A DNA stretch of 7,700 nt from Rickettsia endosymbiont of Diachasma alloeum (GTDB lineage: Bacteria > Pseudomonadota > Alphaproteobacteria > Rickettsiales > Rickettsiaceae), in the NCBI GenBank assembly GCA_020404485.1, contig DYDT01000089.1:1-7700 (forward strand). Reading direction: 5' to 3'. This document shows, piece after piece, positions 1 to 7,477 of the stretch (the stretch's first letter is position 1; the number at the start of each line of letters is the position of its first letter). The position numbers were made by a program, and so were the translations under genes. The notes beneath the pieces were generated by a model, which saw nothing but the letters and a program-made list of their open reading frames with translations, had not been told where the DNA came from and searched no databases.

Positions 1-34
1 GATAAAAAGGTTAGAGATAAAGGGTTTCAAGGTG
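1..34 (+). repeat. Exact 34-base copy of 7478-7511, probably a misplaced mate-pair end
   Basis: These 34 bases are identical, in the same orientation, to 7478-7511 downstream of uvrC. They stop exactly where the sequencing linker begins at base 35. In a circularised mate-pair library the right end of a fragment is joined through the linker to its left end, so this copy is most simply the right end of a fragment spanning about 77-7511. It should not be read as a genuine genomic repeat. The alternative, a second copy of an IS-flanking sequence that happens to abut the linker, cannot be excluded because nothing upstream of base 1 is visible. Confidence 0.8.
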
Positions 35-76
35 CGTAATAACTTCGTATAGCATACATTATACGAAGTTATACGA
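35..76. other. 454 Titanium paired-end linker containing a complete loxP site (artificial sequence)
   Basis: Bases 40-73 are a perfect loxP site: 13-base arm ATAACTTCGTATA, spacer GCATACAT, and the inverted arm TATACGAAGTTAT. The flanking bases, CGTA before base 39 and CGA at 74-76, extend the match to the whole 42-base Roche/454 Titanium paired-end linker as I recall it. loxP is native to phage P1 and has no expected place in a Rickettsia chromosome. No cre, selectable marker or transposon end is visible beside it, so a library linker is favoured over deliberate engineering. Any reading frame crossing these bases is artificial. Confidence 0.93.
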
Positions 77-392
77 CTTCATCGTTGAGATTTATCACAT
101 GATTAACATTATGGATTTTACTATCAAGAAAAATGTGATCAAAATTCTGATCTAATAGTGCTTGTATCTCTTGTCTATTCTGGATTACAATGAATTTATT
201 AGAATGAGCAAAACTAGTTATTTCCATAATGATTTGGGGTATGTGCTTTCCTAAGAAATCGATTATACATACTGCTCTCTATACAGCAGACATTAAAGGG
301 ATGGGGCGTTGAAGATGTTGATATTCATATAGAGAGGGATTTGGTTCAATACCAGAAGCTTTTGATTCACCATTAATAGGTGTTTGTCCGTT
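77..392 (-). pseudogene. Decayed receiver-like (response regulator) fragment, truncated by the linker
   Basis: On the minus strand one frame reads from 392 down to 77 with a single TAG at 281-279. The first part is linker-like (GESKASGIEPNPSLYEYQ) and leads to PLMSAV. After the stop it continues AVCIIDFLGKHIPQI, then FIVIQNRQEIQALLDQNFDH and IFLDSKIHNVN. The order hydrophobic strand-IID, a helix, FIVIQN-x-EI-x-LL, then hIFLDSKI resembles a CheY-like receiver (IVDD ... hhLMDh), as in a response regulator or hybrid kinase; this is inference. An ATG at 396-394 lies in another frame, and a TGA at 395-393 closes the open frame upstream. The 3' end is lost because 35-76 is linker sequence. An internal ATG at 227-225 could give a short product, but decay is likelier. 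Identity is moderate to low confidence. Confidence 0.5.
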
Positions 393-417
393 TCATTAAA
401 ACATATAGTTCTTTTTA

Positions 418-446
418 TTGTCAAATAAATATTGCCAATATATATT
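418..446 (+). promoter_or_regulatory. Candidate sigma70-type promoter for the rimP-nusA-infB operon
   Basis: TTGTCA at 418-423 (consensus TTGACA) is followed after exactly 17 bases by TATATT at 441-446 (consensus TATAAT). Transcription would begin near 453 and give a leader of about 80 bases before rimP. It lies in the gap between the divergent minus-strand remnant and rimP and is the best-spaced pair I found there. In such AT-rich DNA a chance match is possible. Confidence 0.5.
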
Positions 447-494
447 TACTAGTGTATCCTGCCCTTATAAGGAAAACAAATATAAAAATAAATG

Positions 495-518
495 AAGGTG
501 GGTTATCCCACCTTTTTT
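495..518 (+). terminator. Intrinsic terminator hairpin in the rimP leader, possible attenuator
   Basis: AAGGTGGG (495-502) pairs perfectly with CCCACCTT (507-514) across a TTAT loop, and a run of six T covers 513-518. This is a well-formed Rho-independent terminator for the plus strand. No gene that it could terminate is visible upstream on this strand, and it lies between the candidate promoter and rimP, 16 bases before the start codon. It would therefore act in the operon's own leader, or end a short transcript from further upstream. The reverse strand lacks an equally good T run. Confidence 0.75.
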
Positions 519-533
519 GTTACAAAGTTACAA

Positions 534-1040
534 ATGCAAACTATTGAACAACAAATAACAGATCTGATAGAAGAAACCTTAAGAGATATGGGGTTTGAGT
601 TAGTGCTTGTGCGTGTTAAAGGTCTAAGCTCTAAAGTAGTTGAGATACTAATAGACAAGCTTGATGATCAAAAAGTAACAGTAGAAGATTGCACTAAAGC
701 AAGCAATACTATTTCGGCTATTTTAGATGTTGAAGATTTGATAGAAGAGGCATATTATTTAGAAGTTTCGTCAAGTGGTGTTGAACGTCCATTGGTAAAA
801 TTTGAAAATTATAAAAGATTTGCAGGACGAGAAATTAAAATTAAGCTTAAAGAATTATTAAATGGTAGAAGCCGTTATCAAGGTACGATAATTGAGGCTA
901 AAGACGATAAAGTATATTTAAAATGGGAAAACCAAGAAGTAATAATTAATTACGATTTAATTAAAAGTGCTAACCTAGTTTTAACGGAAGAAATGTTTAA
1001 AAAATTATTAGGTTCTGAGAATAAAAATAATACAAGGTAA
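534..1040 (+). CDS. rimP: Ribosome maturation factor RimP
   Basis: RimP is a cytoplasmic factor that binds the free 30S subunit and helps its late maturation. The 168-residue product has the family layout: an N-terminal alpha/beta domain with GFELVLV and VEILID strands, the signature [12 protein letters not shown] at about residues 76-87 (E. coli has LEVSSPG-x-x-RPL), and a C-terminal SH3-like barrel with REIKIKLK and the YQGTI strand. I chose the ATG at 534, giving [14 protein letters not shown]. The in-frame ATG at 492 would place 14 extra residues inside the terminator hairpin (495-518), so it is not credible. Only a weak AAAG (524-527) precedes the chosen start. It is first in the operon, with nusA starting 5 bases after its stop, the conserved order in bacteria. 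Confidence 0.93.
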   Translation: MQTIEQQITDLIEETLRDMGFELVLVRVKGLSSKVVEILIDKLDDQKVTVEDCTKASNTISAILDVEDLIEEAYYLEVSSSGVERPLVKFENYKRFAGREIKIKLKELLNGRSRYQGTIIEAKDDKVYLKWENQEVIINYDLIKSANLVLTEEMFKKLLGSENKNNTR

Positions 1041-1045
1041 TATAT

Positions 1046-2548
1046 ATGTCTAATATAGGTAACATAGAAATTTTACAAATTATAGATTCTGTAGCTCGTG
1101 AGAAAGGGATATCAAAAGAAATTTTGATATCAACTGTAGAACAAGCAGTGCAAGTAGCAGGGCGAAAAAAATACGGCAATGAATATAATATCAAAGCACA
1201 AATAAATAGAAAGACAGGTGAAATAAATCTTTTAAGAGTGCTTAAAGTAGTAGAAAATGTAGAAGATTATTTAACACAAATTTCACTTACCGAAGCTTTG
1301 CAAAAAGATCCTGAAGCTAAAATTGATGGTGAAATATATGAATATTTGCCTTCAATTGATCATGCAAGAGTAGCAGCTCAAGCCGCAAAGCAAGTCATAA
1401 CACAACGCGTTATAGAAGCAGAGCGTGAAAAACAATATCATGATTTCAAAGATAGAAAAGGTGAAGTTATAAATGGTGTTGTCAAAAGAATAGAATATGG
1501 TGATATAATAGTTGATCTTAATCGTGCTGAGGCAATAATAAAGAGAGAACAACAGATTAAAGGTGAAAATTTTAAAGTTGGTGATCGTGTTAAAGCATAT
1601 GTACAAGATGTAAGGCACGAAACAAAAGGTCCACAAATATTTTTGTCTAGGGCAGATGATAGGATGCTTGCTAAACTATTTGAGTTAGAAGTAACAGAAA
1701 TTTATGAGGGAATGATCGAAATAAAAGCAGTAGCACGCGATGCTGGTTCAAAAGCCAAAATAGCTGTATTTGCTTCAGATAGTAGTATAGACCCGATAGG
1801 TTCATGTGTTGGTATTAGAGGCAATAGAGTAAAAGCTATAACAAATGAGCTAAATGGAGAAAAAATTGATATAATATTGTGGAATAGGGATGTTGCACAG
1901 TTTATAATTAATGCTCTTGCACCTGCTGAAATTTTAAAAATTCTTATTGATGAAGATAAAAGAAAAGTAGAGGTAGTAGTTTCGCAGGAGAATCAAAGCC
2001 TTGCAATAGGCAGAAGAGGGCAAAATGTGAGACTTGCTGCTAAGCTCACAGGATGGAACATCGATATAATGACTGAAGAGCAAGAATCAAAACGAAGAAA
2101 TGAAGAGTTCGTAACTTCTACAGAATTATTTATGGAAGCTTTAGACGTTGAAGAAGTAATCGGGCAGCTTTTATCAGTTAGTGGATTTAATACAGTAGAG
2201 CAAATTGCAAATAGCGATATTAATGCTTTAATGAATATTGAAGGTTTTGAAGAAGAACTAGCTGTAGAGATTAGAAATAGAGCTATTAATTATGTTAATC
2301 TCAAAAATGAAAAGATTGTTAAAGAACTTGAAGAGCTTGGAGTTGAACAGGAATTAATAGATATATTAGAAATACAACCTGAATTAATATTAAAATTTGC
2401 TGAATATGGTATTAAGACTATAGAAGATTTAGGTGAAATGAGCGTAAATGAATTTAAAAATCTAGCTCCAAATTCTAATATAACAGATGAAAATATTAAA
2501 TTATTAATTAAGACTGCTAAACAACATAGCGAGCTAAAAGAAGAATAG
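1046..2548 (+). CDS. nusA: Transcription termination/antitermination factor NusA
   Basis: NusA binds RNA polymerase and nascent RNA, promotes pausing and hairpin-dependent termination, and takes part in antitermination. The 500-residue product is full length (E. coli NusA is about 495). It has the N-terminal polymerase-binding domain (about 1-125), an S1 domain (about 135-201, GEVINGVVKRIEYGDIIVDL), KH1 with GIRGNR at 256-261, KH2 with IGRRGQNVRLAAKLTGW at 321-337, and two C-terminal helix-hairpin-helix acidic repeats (about 361-417 and 426-492). The two C-terminal repeats are typical of proteobacterial NusA; many Gram-positive forms lack them. AAGG at 1034-1037, overlapping the rimP stop, lies 8 bases before the ATG and suggests translational coupling. 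The stop codon abuts a palindromic repeat that begins at 2549. The ylxR gene often found between nusA and infB is absent. Confidence 0.97.
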   Translation: MSNIGNIEILQIIDSVAREKGISKEILISTVEQAVQVAGRKKYGNEYNIKAQINRKTGEINLLRVLKVVENVEDYLTQISLTEALQKDPEAKIDGEIYEYLPSIDHARVAAQAAKQVITQRVIEAEREKQYHDFKDRKGEVINGVVKRIEYGDIIVDLNRAEAIIKREQQIKGENFKVGDRVKAYVQDVRHETKGPQIFLSRADDRMLAKLFELEVTEIYEGMIEIKAVARDAGSKAKIAVFASDSSIDPIGSCVGIRGNRVKAITNELNGEKIDIILWNRDVAQFIINALAPAEILKILIDEDKRKVEVVVSQENQSLAIGRRGQNVRLAAKLTGWNIDIMTEEQESKRRNEEFVTSTELFMEALDVEEVIGQLLSVSGFNTVEQIANSDINALMNIEGFEEELAVEIRNRAINYVNLKNEKIVKELEELGVEQELIDILEIQPELILKFAEYGIKTIEDLGEMSVNEFKNLAPNSNITDENIKLLIKTAKQHSELKEE

Positions 2549-2736
2549 TGTCATCCCGTGGCGGCATTGCCTGTGTGGATCATTTTTCCCTGTCACCCCG
2601 TGGCTTGGTACCTGTGGAGTCCAACTAAACAATATTATTAGTATTTTTTATTGTTTTTCTGGATGCCGTGGGCAAGCCACGGTATGACATCGAGAGTGCT
2701 TTTCGATCCATGCAACAAAGCCTCCACAAGGTGACA
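2549..2736. repeat. Outer palindromic repeat filling the nusA-infB spacer (Rickettsia palindromic element type)
   Basis: The left arm, from TGTCATCCCGTGGCGGC (2549-2565) to GTGGATC (ending 2581), is imperfectly complementary to 2705-2736, which on the reverse strand reads TGTCACCTTGTGGAGGC and ends in ATGGATC. A second palindrome (2591-2689) sits between the arms, which suggests that one element inserted into another. TGTCAT-x-CCGTGGC-type ends are characteristic of the dispersed palindromic repeats of Rickettsia; the exact class cannot be assigned without a library. The element starts directly after the nusA stop codon and ends before the infB ribosome binding site (AAAGG, 2751-2755). It is richer in GC than the flanking genes. 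No convincing gene lies in it. Confidence 0.75.
2591..2689. repeat. Inner palindromic repeat nested in the nusA-infB spacer element
   Basis: TGTCACCCCGTGGCTT (2591-2606) matches the reverse complement of 2674-2689 (TGTCATACCGTGGCTT) at 14 of 16 positions. The arms enclose an AT-rich centre with a run of T at 2644-2649 and an inner arm pair around TGGAGTCC and CTGGATGCC. As RNA it would form a long hairpin within the nusA-infB transcript and could act in mRNA processing or partial termination, although the T run lies in the loop rather than after the stem. Repeats with these ends occur in many copies in Rickettsia genomes. Confidence 0.8.
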
Positions 2737-2762
2737 CCGGTACTAAACACAAAGGTTTAAAT

Positions 2763-5255
2763 ATGACGGATAACCAAGAAAACAAACCCAAAAAGTTGAC
2801 ACTTAGCAATACGAAATTGTCGCTTAACAAGTCTTTTGACTCTCTTGCGAGTACTCAAAATTTTGTCAATGCTAAGTCGAAAACATTAGTAGAGGTTAGA
2901 AAAAGCTCTAGTGGTTCTACTACTACCCTTTCATTAAATAAAGAGAAAGGTAGTTTAGAAACTGGTTCAAGTAGTGGTAGTGAAGAATTTAACAGACGCT
3001 TATCTATTCTAAAAAAAGCTGCAGAACAATCAAAATTAAATGACAATTCACAAATAAGTACTTTAAGTAAACTTGCAAGTATTAATCAATCTATTGCTTC
3101 ACAAGAAGATCCTGTAGAAGTTGAGCAAGAAGAAAGCAGCGATACTAACAAAGTTAAAGAAGAGCCAAAAATAGAAGAAGTAAAAGATACTGAGGAGTCT
3201 GCACTTCAAACTCCTAAAAAGAAAGAGGATATTTTTGTAAAATCTCCGTTAGTAGGAACTAGAACACGTTATGGTATAGAATCAGAAAAAACTGTAGATA
3301 AAGTAACCGAAAATAAGGTGATTGCACCAAAGCCTAAAGTTGAAGAATCAAGAAAGTTTAAAAAGACTGACCTCTTCAATATGGTTGGTGACGATGAAAA
3401 CGACAATAGAAATAGAACTAGAACTAGAAGTCTTGCTTCTATAAAAAGAGCAAGAGAAAAAGAAAAGCGTAAATCATTAGTACAAGCCCCTGAAAAAGTA
3501 TATAGAGAAATAACGCTACCTGAAGTTATTGGGGTTGGTGATTTTGCAAACGCAATGTCTGAGCGTGTAGCTGATGTTATTAAAGAGTTAATGAAACTTG
3601 GCATTCTTGCTAATGCTAGCCAAACAATTGATGCTGATACTGCAGAATTAGTAGCTACACATTTAGGTCACACTGTCAAAAGAGTTCAAGAATCGGATGT
3701 TGAAAATATCTTAATTACCAATGATAAAGAAGAAGATTTAAGATCACGTGCACCAGTTGTTACAGTTATGGGGCATGTTGATCACGGAAAAACTTCTCTA
3801 CTTGATGCTTTGAAATCTACAGATGTAGCATCCGGTGAGACAGGGGGAATTACCCAGCATATTGGGGCTTATAGAGTAACGCTTGCTGATGGTAGAGCTA
3901 TTACATTTATTGATACTCCTGGTCATGAAGCGTTCTCAGAAATGCGTTCAAGAGGGGCGGGTGTCACTGATATAGTTATCATAGTAGTTGCCGCAGATGA
4001 TGGAATTAAGCCGCAAACTGTTGAAGCGATTAACCATGCAAAAGCAGCAAATGTTCCGATAATAGTTGCCATTAATAAGATTGATAAGCCTGATATTGAT
4101 ATTGAGCGTGTAAAAAACGAACTCTATATGTATGAAATTATCGGCGAGGAAGCTGGGGGTGATGTTATGGTTATTCCAATCTCGGCACTTAAAAAAATTA
4201 ATCTAGACAAGCTTGAAGAAGCAATTTTATTGATTGCAGAAATGCAAAATTTAAAAGCTAGCCCGTTCGGATCAGCTAGTGGTGTCGTAATCGAATCAAA
4301 AATTGAAAAAGGAAGAGGTGCGTTAACAATCATACTAGTTCAGCGTGGTACCTTAAAAAGTGGTGATATTATAATAGCTGGAACTGCGTATGGTAAAGTC
4401 AAAAAAATGACTAACGATAAAGGAGTAGAGGTTTTAGAGGCTACCCCATCCGTTCCGATAGAAATTCAGGGCTTGAGTCATGTTCCTCATGCCGGTGATA
4501 CGTTTAACGTAGTACAAACTGAAAAGCAAGCGAAAGACATAGCAGAATATAGAGAGCGAGTTGCTAAAGAAAAGAAAATATCTATAGCACCACGTTCAAG
4601 TTTAGAAGATTTATTCTTAAAAGCTTCTGGCAGTAGTAAAATTAAAGAGTTACCTTTAATTATTAAAGGTGATGTTCACGGGTCAGTTGAAGCTATTGCG
4701 GGTAGTTTATTAAAGTTACCAAATGATGAAGTTAAGCTCCGCATTCTTCACAGTGGTGTAGGTCCTATAACAGAATCAGATGTATCACTTGCTCATGCCT
4801 CTTCAGCTATTATTGTTGGTTTTAATGTTAGAGCAGGTGCAAATGCAAAAACTGCTTCAGAGAAAGAAAAAGTTGACATTAGATATTATAGCATAATATA
4901 CGATCTATTAGATGACGTGAAAGCAATTATGAGCGGAATGCTTGATCCAATTATCAGAGAACAATATATTGGATCAGTAGAAATTAGGCAGATATTTAAC
5001 ATTACTCAAATTGGTAAAATTGCTGGTTCTTATGTTACTAGAGGTATTATTAAGAAAGGAGCAGGGGTACGCTTATTACGTGATAATATAGTAATTCATG
5101 AGGGCAAGCTGAAAACTTTAAAACGCTTTAAAGAAGAAGTTAAAGAAGTTAGAGAAGGCTATGAGTGTGGTATCGCATTTGAGAATTACGAAGATATTAG
5201 AGAAGGTGATACAGTCGAGGTATTTGAGCTTATTCAAGAGAAAAAACAGTTATAG
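2763..5255 (+). CDS. infB: Translation initiation factor IF-2
   Basis: IF2 is the GTPase that recruits fMet-tRNA to the 30S subunit and promotes 50S joining. The 830-residue protein has a short N-terminal IF2 motif (about 8-25, [14 protein letters not shown]), a long charged and probably disordered stretch (about 26-245, including the Arg-rich [19 protein letters not shown] at 215-233), and a conserved IF2_N-type domain (about 249-310). The GTPase domain begins near 330 with G1 GHVDHGKT (337-344), G2 GGITQHIG (361-368), G3 DTPGH (384-388), G4 NKID (438-441) and G5 SAL (474-476). The C-terminal beta-barrels and fMet-tRNA-binding region follow (about 500-825). The start is well supported: AAAGG at 2751-2755 stands 7 bases before the ATG. 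It follows nusA after a repeat-filled 214-base spacer. rbfA and truB, usual downstream partners, do not follow. Confidence 0.97.
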   Translation: MTDNQENKPKKLTLSNTKLSLNKSFDSLASTQNFVNAKSKTLVEVRKSSSGSTTTLSLNKEKGSLETGSSSGSEEFNRRLSILKKAAEQSKLNDNSQISTLSKLASINQSIASQEDPVEVEQEESSDTNKVKEEPKIEEVKDTEESALQTPKKKEDIFVKSPLVGTRTRYGIESEKTVDKVTENKVIAPKPKVEESRKFKKTDLFNMVGDDENDNRNRTRTRSLASIKRAREKEKRKSLVQAPEKVYREITLPEVIGVGDFANAMSERVADVIKELMKLGILANASQTIDADTAELVATHLGHTVKRVQESDVENILITNDKEEDLRSRAPVVTVMGHVDHGKTSLLDALKSTDVASGETGGITQHIGAYRVTLADGRAITFIDTPGHEAFSEMRSRGAGVTDIVIIVVAADDGIKPQTVEAINHAKAANVPIIVAINKIDKPDIDIERVKNELYMYEIIGEEAGGDVMVIPISALKKINLDKLEEAILLIAEMQNLKASPFGSASGVVIESKIEKGRGALTIILVQRGTLKSGDIIIAGTAYGKVKKMTNDKGVEVLEATPSVPIEIQGLSHVPHAGDTFNVVQTEKQAKDIAEYRERVAKEKKISIAPRSSLEDLFLKASGSSKIKELPLIIKGDVHGSVEAIAGSLLKLPNDEVKLRILHSGVGPITESDVSLAHASSAIIVGFNVRAGANAKTASEKEKVDIRYYSIIYDLLDDVKAIMSGMLDPIIREQYIGSVEIRQIFNITQIGKIAGSYVTRGIIKKGAGVRLLRDNIVIHEGKLKTLKRFKEEVKEVREGYECGIAFENYEDIREGDTVEVFELIQEKKQL

Positions 5256-5264
5256 CTTAGTTTT

Positions 5265-5373
5265 CGTCATTGCGAGAAGAAACTGTAAGTTTCGATGAAG
5301 CAATCTAGTAAAATGCATAGCATTTTTTATTATTTTCTTAGGTTGCAGCTTTGCGTCATTCCTCGCAATGACG
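5265..5373. repeat. Palindromic repeat in the infB-uvrC spacer
   Basis: CGTCATTGCGAG (5265-5276) is perfectly complementary to CTCGCAATGACG (5362-5373). Inside are smaller hairpins, GAAACT/AGTTTC near 5279-5293, and AAAATGC (5310-5316) with GCATTTT (5320-5326) followed by more T, plus the GCAATCTAG motif (5300-5308) often seen in such elements. CGTCATTGCGAG ends are typical of one class of dispersed Rickettsia repeats and differ from those in the nusA-infB spacer. The AAAATGC hairpin with its T run resembles a weak terminator and could reduce readthrough from infB into uvrC. A minus-strand reading frame across it is repeat-derived. Confidence 0.85.
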
Positions 5374-5421
5374 ACTCTTGAGTCACTTAACAACAAGGTC
5401 ATGTAAGATGACATATAATAT

Positions 5422-7362
5422 ATGACTATGGAACTTACCGGAAATGAGTTAATTAAGTCCAAGCTTATAGATATTCCTGAGCGTTCAGGAGTTTATCGTA
5501 TGTTTGACGTTAATAAGCAGATTATCTATGTTGGTAAAGCCAAGAATCTTAAAAAACGTCTTACTAATTACATTAAAACAGATTTAGATACTAAAACGCT
5601 TCGGATGGTTGCAAATACTTGCTTTTTAGAGTATAGCATTACTAATTCTGAAGTCGAAGCACTGCTTTTAGAAGCTCAGCTAATCAAAAAATTTCAGCCA
5701 AAATTTAATATTCTTCTTAAAGACGATAAATCTTTCCCTTTCATCAAATTACGTTTAGATCATGATTTTCCTCAACTACTAAAGTATCGTGGCAGAGCTT
5801 TAGAGGATGGAAAGTTTTTTGGTCCGTTTGCTTCAGCAAGCCAAGTTAATACTACCTTGTCAGAACTACAAAAAATCTTTAAATTGCGTTCTTGTACAGA
5901 TAATTACTTCAATTCACGTGCTCGTCCTTGCCTGCAATATGAAATCAAGCGTTGTTATGCTCCATGCGTTGGTAAGATCAATAAAAAAGATTATGCGGAG
6001 CTAGTAGGGCAGGTGAAAGATTTTTTACAAGGACGCAGTAAAGAACTTCAAAAAAATCTATCGAAGAAAATGGAAGAATTAAGCGAACAGATGCGTTTTG
6101 AAGAAGCGGCAGAAATCAGAGATCGTATTAAGGCATTAAGTTACGTGCAGCTTAAAGCCGGTATTACCGATATCGTTAAAGATGTAGATATAATTGCTAT
6201 TGTAGAAAAGAATGGACATTATTGTGTAGAAGTATTTTTATATCGAATAGGGCAAGCTTGTGGTAATATTCCGTATTTTCCTACTTCTACAGAAAATAGT
6301 ACTAAAGAAGAAGTATTAAAGCATTTTTTATTACAATTTTACCAAAAACAACAAGTACCTCCAGAAATTATTATTAATCATGAAATTGATGACAAAGAGA
6401 ATATCATAGAAGCGATTAGGAACATTAATAACTTTGCTAAGCTTAGCATTACAATTCCTGCTAGCGGTGGTAAGCTTAAGCTAGTTCAAAATGCTGAAGA
6501 AAATGCCTTATTTTCGCTTGAGCAATATTTGAAAAAATTTGCGACAAATCAAGAAATTATGTTTGAGGTTAAAGAGTTATTTAACCTTGCTGAAATTCCT
6601 GAACGAATTGAAGTTTATGATAATAGTCATATTCAAGGCAAGTTTGCCGTCGGGGTTATGATAGTTGCTGGTAAATCTGGCTTTGATAAAAAAGAATATC
6701 GGGTTTTTAATGTAAGTGTAAGTCATTCCAGCAACGTCGGGAATCCAGAAAAATTAAGCTTGGATCCCCGCTTTTGCGGGGATGGCATAAGAAGTAGGGA
6801 TGACATGAGAAGCTGGGCTAACATAAGAAATGATGCTGTAGGTGATGATTATGAAATGCTACGTCAAGTTCTTACCAGAAGGCTTACACGATTAAAACAA
6901 GAACCACATAGGTTGCCAAGTTTAATGATTATAGATGGCGGTAAGGGGCATTTAGGTATTGTTAAAGAAGTGATGAATAAGCTTCAAATGGATATTCCGT
7001 TTGTTTGTATGTCAAAAGGACCTGATAGAAACGCTGGTCTTGAGCAGTTTCATATGGCAGGTAGAGAAGTATTTACCCTGAACAAAAATTTACCGCTCAT
7101 GAAATACTTACAAATTCTGCGTGATGAAGCTCATAATTTTGCAATAAAGAATCATAGACTTAGTAGGTCACGTGCTATAAAAGTCTCAAGCCTTGATGAA
7201 ATAGAGGGAATAAGGGATACACGTAAAAAAGCATTACTACATTATTTCGGTTCATATAAAGCGGTATCAGATGCGAATGCAGATGAACTTTCTAAAGTAA
7301 AAGGCATTAGTAAATCACTTGCGAAAATGATCTTTAATGCCTTGCATTTGCATAAAAGCTAA
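5422..7362 (+). CDS. uvrC: UvrABC system protein C (excinuclease subunit UvrC)
   Basis: UvrC makes both incisions around a DNA lesion after UvrA and UvrB have located it. The 646-residue protein (E. coli 610) has the N-terminal GIY-YIG nuclease (GVY at 23-25, YVG at 36-38, KNLKKRL at 41-47, Glu in the 78-84 helix) for the 3' cut. A cysteine set at 158, 170, 178 and 182 has the C-x11-C-x7-C-x3-C spacing of the iron-sulfur cysteines reported for E. coli UvrC. A UvrB-binding UVR motif follows (about 207-239), then the RNase H-like 5' nuclease with VYDNSHIQG (Asp400), IIDGGKGHL (Asp505) and DEAHNFAIKNH (His571), and C-terminal helix-hairpin-helix DNA-binding motifs (about 589-643). Residues about 433-473 are an extra segment encoded by a palindromic repeat. 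The start is ATG 5422 or 5428; neither has a good ribosome site. Placement after infB is unusual. Confidence 0.97.
   Translation: MTMELTGNELIKSKLIDIPERSGVYRMFDVNKQIIYVGKAKNLKKRLTNYIKTDLDTKTLRMVANTCFLEYSITNSEVEALLLEAQLIKKFQPKFNILLKDDKSFPFIKLRLDHDFPQLLKYRGRALEDGKFFGPFASASQVNTTLSELQKIFKLRSCTDNYFNSRARPCLQYEIKRCYAPCVGKINKKDYAELVGQVKDFLQGRSKELQKNLSKKMEELSEQMRFEEAAEIRDRIKALSYVQLKAGITDIVKDVDIIAIVEKNGHYCVEVFLYRIGQACGNIPYFPTSTENSTKEEVLKHFLLQFYQKQQVPPEIIINHEIDDKENIIEAIRNINNFAKLSITIPASGGKLKLVQNAEENALFSLEQYLKKFATNQEIMFEVKELFNLAEIPERIEVYDNSHIQGKFAVGVMIVAGKSGFDKKEYRVFNVSVSHSSNVGNPEKLSLDPRFCGDGIRSRDDMRSWANIRNDAVGDDYEMLRQVLTRRLTRLKQEPHRLPSLMIIDGGKGHLGIVKEVMNKLQMDIPFVCMSKGPDRNAGLEQFHMAGREVFTLNKNLPLMKYLQILRDEAHNFAIKNHRLSRSRAIKVSSLDEIEGIRDTRKKALLHYFGSYKAVSDANADELSKVKGISKSLAKMIFNALHLHKS
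6722..6804. repeat. Palindromic element inserted in frame within uvrC
   Basis: GTCATTCC (6722-6729) faces GGGATGAC (6797-6804), 7 of 8 complementary. At the centre ATCCCCGC (6764-6771) pairs perfectly with GCGGGGAT (6776-6783) across TTTT. The element is translated as part of UvrC, giving residues such as SHSSNVGNPEKLSLDPRF and CGDGIRSRDDMRS. E. coli UvrC passes from its YRRYNI strand to GDDY in only a few residues, whereas here YRVFNVS (426-432) and GDDYEML (474-480) are separated by about 41, nearly all polar or charged. Protein-coding palindromic elements are an established Rickettsia feature. The insert most likely forms a surface loop between Asp400 and Asp505, sparing the catalytic residues. 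Confidence 0.88.
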
Positions 7363-7366
7363 ATTA

Positions 7367-7462
7367 TTAAGCTTTGTCTGTAGGATTATTAGTAGTAGTG
7401 TTATTAGACTCACCTAACAATTTTTTTGCCCAAGCTTGTGCATCATCATTATTAACGCTAAT
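7367..7462 (-). pseudogene. C-terminal remnant of an unidentified protein
   Basis: Reading the minus strand from 7462 to the TAA at 7369-7367 gives 31 codons beginning ISVNNDDAQAWAKKLLGE and ending in an Asn/Thr-rich tail NPTDKA. An in-frame TAA at 7465-7463 closes the frame upstream and there is no ATG. Amino-acid usage looks protein-like (DDAQAWAKKLLGE reads as an amphipathic helix), so it is plausibly the surviving tail of a gene converging on uvrC and cut off by rearrangement or by the mobile element beyond it. I do not recognise the family. At this length chance cannot be excluded. Confidence 0.35.
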
Positions 7463-7477
7463 TTAGGATAAGGGATA

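Noticed and set aside
40..73. loxP as a genuine recombination site or sign of a transformed strain
   Set aside because: The match extends beyond loxP to the full 454 linker, the flank duplicates the other end of a library-sized fragment, and no marker, cre or transposon end is present.
492..533. Longer RimP starting at ATG 492
   Set aside because: The extra 14 codons are encoded by the terminator hairpin and its T run; RimP homology begins at MQTIEQQ (534).
2648..2830. 60-codon minus-strand gene in the nusA-infB spacer
   Set aside because: It lies across the palindromic repeats and the infB start, with no ribosome site or family resemblance.
5414..5419. TATAAT as the -10 of a uvrC promoter
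   Set aside because: No -35 hexamer occurs at 16-18 bases, and transcription would begin at or after the start codon. A leaderless start at ATG 5428 is possible but unsupported.
5250..5462. 70-codon minus-strand gene between infB and uvrC
   Set aside because: It consists mostly of the palindromic repeat read through and overlaps the uvrC start; such peptides (VVIARNDA, LLAMTKTK) are typical repeat-derived false frames.
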